From the NCBI GenBank assembly GCA_910587865.1, contig CAJUNX010000004.1, positions 9,066 to 73,065 of the forward strand: DNA of 64,000 nt. Reading direction: 5' to 3'. This document shows positions 61,183 through 64,000 of this stretch, piece by piece; position 1 is the first letter of the stretch; each line of letters opens with the position of its first letter. Position numbers and translations under genes: made by a program. This DNA comes from an uncultured Roseburia sp. (GTDB lineage Bacteria; Bacillota; Clostridia; Lachnospirales; Lachnospiraceae). The notes under the pieces are model-generated. The model did not search any database. It was given only the letters and a program-made list of their open reading frames with translations, and was not told the origin of the DNA.

Positions 61183-62189
61183 ACAGCAGCACGCTCCTTT
61201 CTCCTGTCAAACGGCGCTCTGCACAGCCGCCACAGCCCGCGCAGCGCCCACGGCAGAAACACACCGATGATCCATACCATAACAAGTACAGCCAGAAGAC
61301 CGATCGCCAGTATGATCAGTCCTGCTCCTGTCAGCCCGATCCCGACTGCCGGATTCCCGCCAAACAGGACTGAGATCCCGGTGCCGCATAATACAAAACC
61401 GGTAAATACCAAAGCTGCCACCACTGCGACCACCGCGACCGCGAGTCCGAACAGTGTCGCCACCACCGCGAGCAGGACGCACATCGCTGCCAGAAGAAGC
61501 GAAAGCCAGATCGGCGATGTGAGCACCGCAATGATCACCCCTGCCGCCGCTGTGGCGGAGTGATCAGCCCTCCCGGCCCTTCCATATGTTCCGTTGTTTC
61601 CGTAAGCGCAGCTGCCGCCAGACGGACCTCCAAAACCATATGAATCGGCTCCTCCATAACCATAGCCGCCGGTTCCGCTTCCCGGACCATACGAATCGGC
61701 TCCTTCGGTACCAAACCCGCCGGTTCCGCTCCCAGGACCATACGAATCGGCTCCTCCGGTACCAAACCCGCCGGTTCCGCTCCCAGGATCGTCCTCAAAG
61801 TCGTAGTTCCCCGCCGCGTTTTCACTTCCGCCAGACATTTTTTCGAACGGATTGTCAAAACCGGCTTCGCCGTGACTTTTGCCCGCCGGTTTTTCCCCGG
61901 CTGCATCCGTGCTGTCTGCGCGCATCACGTCGGTCTCTGGGAGCTCCTCCCTCCTTCCGGTACGCTCCCCGGCATCCGTATGATCCCCGGCATCCTCCGC
62001 GCCAAGATTGCTTAAAATCGTATCCGCCACCTTCTGCGGCGACTCGAGTTCCGCAAGGATCGACGCCTCGTTCGCTTCTCCCGCATCCTCAAAATAACTC
62101 CGGTAAAATGCAAGTGCATCGGATCTCTCCTCCTCTGAAATCCCGGAGAGAAGCCGTTCCAGTTCCACCAAAAATTCTTCCCTGCTCAT
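61179..62189 (-). CDS. DUF1700-type membrane protein
   Basis: A 336-residue protein starting with the DUF1700 motif MSREEFLVELERLLSGISEEERSDALAFYRSYFEDAGE, then a variable region of about 150 residues rich in Gly/Ser/Tyr/Glu, and four to five membrane segments at the end. The variable region contains a tandem GSGTGGFG/ADSYGP repeat (period 51 bp). The start at 62189 has GAGGAAGTGTGAGG upstream. It is two bases after the PadR stop and four-base coupled to DUF4097. Confidence 0.88.
   Translation of the reverse strand: MSREEFLVELERLLSGISEEERSDALAFYRSYFEDAGEANEASILAELESPQKVADTILSNLGAEDAGDHTDAGERTGRREELPETDVMRADSTDAAGEKPAGKSHGEAGFDNPFEKMSGGSENAAGNYDFEDDPGSGTGGFGTGGADSYGPGSGTGGFGTEGADSYGPGSGTGGYGYGGADSYGFGGPSGGSCAYGNNGTYGRAGRADHSATAAAGVIIAVLTSPIWLSLLLAAMCVLLAVVATLFGLAVAVVAVVAALVFTGFVLCGTGISVLFGGNPAVGIGLTGAGLIILAIGLLAVLVMVWIIGVFLPWALRGLWRLCRAPFDRRKERAAV
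61655..61800. repeat. In-frame 51-bp repeat in the DUF1700 gene
   Basis: Three units of 51 bp, or 17 residues (GSGTGG-F/Y-G…ADSYGP), plus partials, make a Gly/Tyr-rich linker between the DUF1700 head and the membrane segments. The frame is kept and unit length is divisible by three. Confidence 0.9.
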
Positions 62190-62191
62190 CC

Positions 62192-62512
62192 TCACACTTC
62201 CTCCTCTGAAAATAGTTCTGATATTTTCGAAGAATATTCTTCCCACTCTCTGCGGTAATCCGCAAGCTGACCTTCCCCGGTCTCCGTGATCTGATAATAC
62301 CGCCGGTTCCTCCCGCCGCACTCACGGTCGTAGACGATCAGAAATCCCTCTTTCTGCAGTCTTCGCAGAACCGGATACAGCGTCGATTCCGATACGTCGA
62401 TCGCCCTTCGCACATCCTGGGTGATCTTGTAGCCATACGTGCCTTCCTCCTCCTTTGAGACGACCGCCAGAACGATCGCGTCCAAAAGAGCGGCGCCTGT
62501 GTTAAACACCAT
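62192..62512 (-). CDS. PadR-family transcriptional regulator
   Basis: A 106-residue winged-helix repressor: the N-terminal LDAIVLAVVSKEEEGTYGYKITQDVRR and ESTLYPVLRRLQKEGFLIVYDRECGGRNRRYYQITETG are the family hallmark. It probably represses its own operon with DUF1700 and DUF4097 by binding the palindrome at 62551-62575. Ribosome site AAGGAG lies five to ten bases before the start. Confidence 0.93.
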   Translation of the reverse strand: MVFNTGAALLDAIVLAVVSKEEEGTYGYKITQDVRRAIDVSESTLYPVLRRLQKEGFLIVYDRECGGRNRRYYQITETGEGQLADYRREWEEYSSKISELFSEEEV

Positions 62513-62550
62513 ATGCTCAGCTCCTTTGCTTTATAATATTGCCTCTTTTA

Positions 62551-62575
62551 TAATACTATATATCATATAGTATTA
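62551..62575. promoter_or_regulatory. Palindromic PadR operator
   Basis: TAATACTATAT (62551-62561) and its exact complement ATATAGTATTA (62565-62575) are separated by ATC. It covers the space between -35 and -10 of the operon promoter, 40 bp before the PadR start. The ATAC/GTAT arms fit known PadR-type operators. Confidence 0.8.
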
Positions 62576-62584
62576 TGCTGTCAA
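62555..62584 (-). promoter_or_regulatory. Promoter of the PadR operon
   Basis: On the minus strand TTGACA (62584-62579) and TATAGT (62560-62555) are 18 bases apart. The palindrome lies on top of them, so bound PadR would block polymerase. Confidence 0.7.
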
Positions 62585-62639
62585 TACTATTTATAAAAAA
62601 ACACCATTATGGTCGCCTTTCATGATTTCAGGCAGGAAG

Positions 62640-62870
62640 AAAACACCTGCCAGCACACGTTTCCCGACGGAATCATCTCCTGCCTGTTTTGCGATCTTAC
62701 CGTACGCATCGCCGGCCTGCTGCAGGAATCAGCCAAAAAACGACGGAATCCATGATACAGAATCCTGCTTTGGCAGGATCCGCGGAGCGCAGAATGCTCC
62801 TGTACGGCAATCAGAACAAACCACCGGCTTAGCCGGTGGTTTGTTCTGGCCCTATAAGGGCCTGTTACCG
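62640..62870. other. Structured gene-free stretch with several hairpins
   Basis: Between the PadR promoter and the DegV terminator no gene is supported, but four palindromes stand in a row: CCTGC-T-GCAGG near 62718; ATCCTGC/GCAGGAT around 62761-62778; a perfect 17-bp stem with 3-base loop at 62812-62848 (core AACCACCGGC); and GGCCCT-ATA-AGGGCC at about 62848-62862. The large hairpin resembles ends of IS200/IS605-type elements, so this may be a remnant or non-autonomous derivative; a structured RNA is the alternative. Confidence 0.5.
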
Positions 62871-62899
62871 GCACTGAAGTCTATATTTAATTGCCATAC

Positions 62900-62934
62900 A
62901 AAAAGACGGCCCCTGCACCATGCAGTGACCGTCT
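62900..62934 (-). terminator. Intrinsic terminator of the DegV gene
   Basis: On the minus strand an eight-base stem (62934-62927 with 62911-62904, one G-T pair) with an inner CTGCA/TGCAG stem is followed by TTTTTG. It lies eight bases after the DegV stop. Confidence 0.85.
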
Positions 62935-62942
62935 CTGTTCTC

Positions 62943-63887
62943 TTAATGATTGTGTAATTCCCAGTCCCCCCGCCGGATGATCCCGACACCGATCGGGTAA
63001 GGGCCGGTGTGCACGCCGATGGTCGCGCCGATCTGACAGATCTCTGGATCCGTGATCCCCAGGCGCTCCTTCACGAGCGCTCTCACCATCTCCCGGAACC
63101 GGCAGGCCTCCTCATAATCATAGCCGTAACCGATCGCAAAGCTGTATTCTCCCGGCTGTGCGCTGCGCTCATCCAGATACGCCCGCAGCAGCTCCACCAC
63201 CTTCTCCATCGACTTCTCCCGGCTTCGCGCAATCCCGGAAGAAAAGATCTCCCCTTCTTTTAAGGTAATCAGAGGTTTTAACTTCAGCACACTGCCGGCG
63301 ATCCCGGCCACCCTGCCGATCCTTCCGCCATGCCTGAGATAATCGATATTTCCGATCGTAAAAAAGATACGGCCGCTCTCCCGGATTGCGAGACTGCGCT
63401 CCACAATCTGATCGTAAGAGCACCCCAGATCGCGCAGCCTGCACACCTCAAGCACATACAGGCCCTGCAGCACCGTATTGACCGTCGCGTCGATCACGGT
63501 CAGCCGGACCTTTGGATACTCCTCCAGAATCATATCGCGCGCCGTGTTCGCGGACTGCAGGGAGCCGCTGAACTTGCTGGTGATACAGATACAGATCACC
63601 GGAATCCCTTCCTTCGCGTACGGCAGAAACACCTGATAATAATCGTCCACCGACGGCATGGAAGTCTTCGGAAACACATCCGGGTGATCCACCATCTGCT
63701 GATAAAATTCCCGGATATCGAGCTCGTCGATCTCCTTCTGATAAGTCTCACTGTCAAATGACACGTAAAACGGAACCACCTTCACCCCGAGCCGGTCCGT
63801 CATCTCCCGCGAAAGATCCAGCGAACCGTCGCTGATGATCTGAATCCTTCCCTCTCTGCCTTCTGTTTTGCTGTACTCTCTTCCCAT
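62943..63887 (-). CDS. DegV-family fatty-acid-binding protein
   Basis: A 314-residue DegV (FakB-like) protein. Landmarks are IQIISDGSLDLSREM (15-29), KTSMPSVDDYYQVF with the Thr-Ser lipid-head site, CICITSKFSGSLQSANTARDMI, FTIGNIDYLRHGGRIGRV and the late GATIGVHTGPYPIGVG with the conserved His. The family presents a fatty acid to the kinase FakA for phosphorylation and phospholipid synthesis; no kinase gene is in the window. Start after GGAAGGG. Confidence 0.93.
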   Translation of the reverse strand: MGREYSKTEGREGRIQIISDGSLDLSREMTDRLGVKVVPFYVSFDSETYQKEIDELDIREFYQQMVDHPDVFPKTSMPSVDDYYQVFLPYAKEGIPVICICITSKFSGSLQSANTARDMILEEYPKVRLTVIDATVNTVLQGLYVLEVCRLRDLGCSYDQIVERSLAIRESGRIFFTIGNIDYLRHGGRIGRVAGIAGSVLKLKPLITLKEGEIFSSGIARSREKSMEKVVELLRAYLDERSAQPGEYSFAIGYGYDYEEACRFREMVRALVKERLGITDPEICQIGATIGVHTGPYPIGVGIIRRGDWELHNH

Positions 63888-63940
63888 ATACCCTTCCGCC
63901 TTTTTTATTTCTGATGTCTCCCGGTCTCCGAATCTGATCT

Positions 63941-64000
63941 CTGACCTCTGACCTCTGACCTCTGACCTCTGACCTCTGACCTCTGACCTCTGACCTCTGA
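63941..64000. repeat. Heptanucleotide tandem repeat (CTGACCT)
   Basis: Eight perfect copies of CTGACCT and a partial one run to the end of the window, 54 bp upstream of the DegV start, so the true length is unknown. A unit of seven is not divisible by three. The location in the 5' region of DegV makes length change by slippage a candidate influence on its promoter. Confidence 0.97.

Noticed and set aside
62812..62848. Intrinsic terminator
   Set aside because: The stem is symmetrical but has no adjacent T-run beyond the stem on either strand and no gene ending beside it; the DegV terminator at 62900-62934 already serves.
63941..64000. Possible CRISPR array
   Set aside because: Seven-base units without spacers; a simple microsatellite.

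Overview
The window is a gene-dense, roughly 55-60% G+C chromosomal segment of a Gram-positive anaerobe of the Clostridia, most likely a Lachnospiraceae-type gut bacterium. This rests on gene content (LplB/YtcP-type sugar permeases with lipoprotein binding proteins, a YesM/YesN two-component pair, PadR-DUF1700-DUF4097, DegV), strong GGAGG ribosome binding sites and Gram-positive lipoboxes. No rRNA, tRNA, CRISPR array, prophage or intact insertion sequence was seen. Most genes are on the minus strand.

Layout. 0-10.5 kb: carboxylesterase, metallo-beta-lactamase-fold hydrolase, a truncated AraC gene, a three-gene carbohydrate ABC importer, a twice-frameshifted DUF4143 ATPase pseudogene and the histidine kinase/response regulator pair that probably controls the importer. 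10.5-27.9 kb: a glycan-utilisation locus. A GH2 enzyme lies divergent from an AraC regulator. A long minus-strand series (nucleoside-hydrolase-fold protein, DUF4038 protein, binding protein, two permeases, esterase, GH3, alpha/beta hydrolase) lies divergent from a LacI regulator, with a clean palindrome and two good promoters between them. 27.9-39.8 kb: envelope and amino-sugar genes (two large membrane proteins, GT2 glycosyltransferase, PHP phosphoesterase, nagA, a double GNAT protein, asnB, a TupA-like ATP-grasp protein, a GNAT). 40-47.1 kb: M20 peptidase followed by a complete Opp/Dpp-type importer. 47.4-55.3 kb: four consecutive sugar-phosphate isomerase/epimerase-like TIM barrels divergent from a BtpA/SgcQ-family gene, an FGGY sugar kinase and a DeoR regulator; the divergent region carries two copies of a TTGCAA-centred operator-like element. 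55.4-64 kb: MATE transporter, a large GH106-like glycosidase, a PadR-DUF1700-DUF4097 envelope-stress-type operon with an obvious operator, and a DegV fatty-acid-binding protein.

Two things stand out. First, the 47-54 kb locus looks like an uncharacterised catabolic pathway for a rare sugar or sugar acid: import is absent, but four paralogous isomerases, a kinase, a BtpA/SgcQ protein and a dedicated regulator are together. Second, the segment is riddled with short tandem repeats. At least four of them duplicate the 3' end of the adjacent gene, stop codon included, three times with a spacing of 67-69 bp. Others are in-frame expansions inside enzymes (GH2, GH3, GH106-like, DUF1700). Together they suggest a genome-wide duplication process acting at gene ends.

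All functional calls come from reading translated sequence and motifs by eye; no database search was run.
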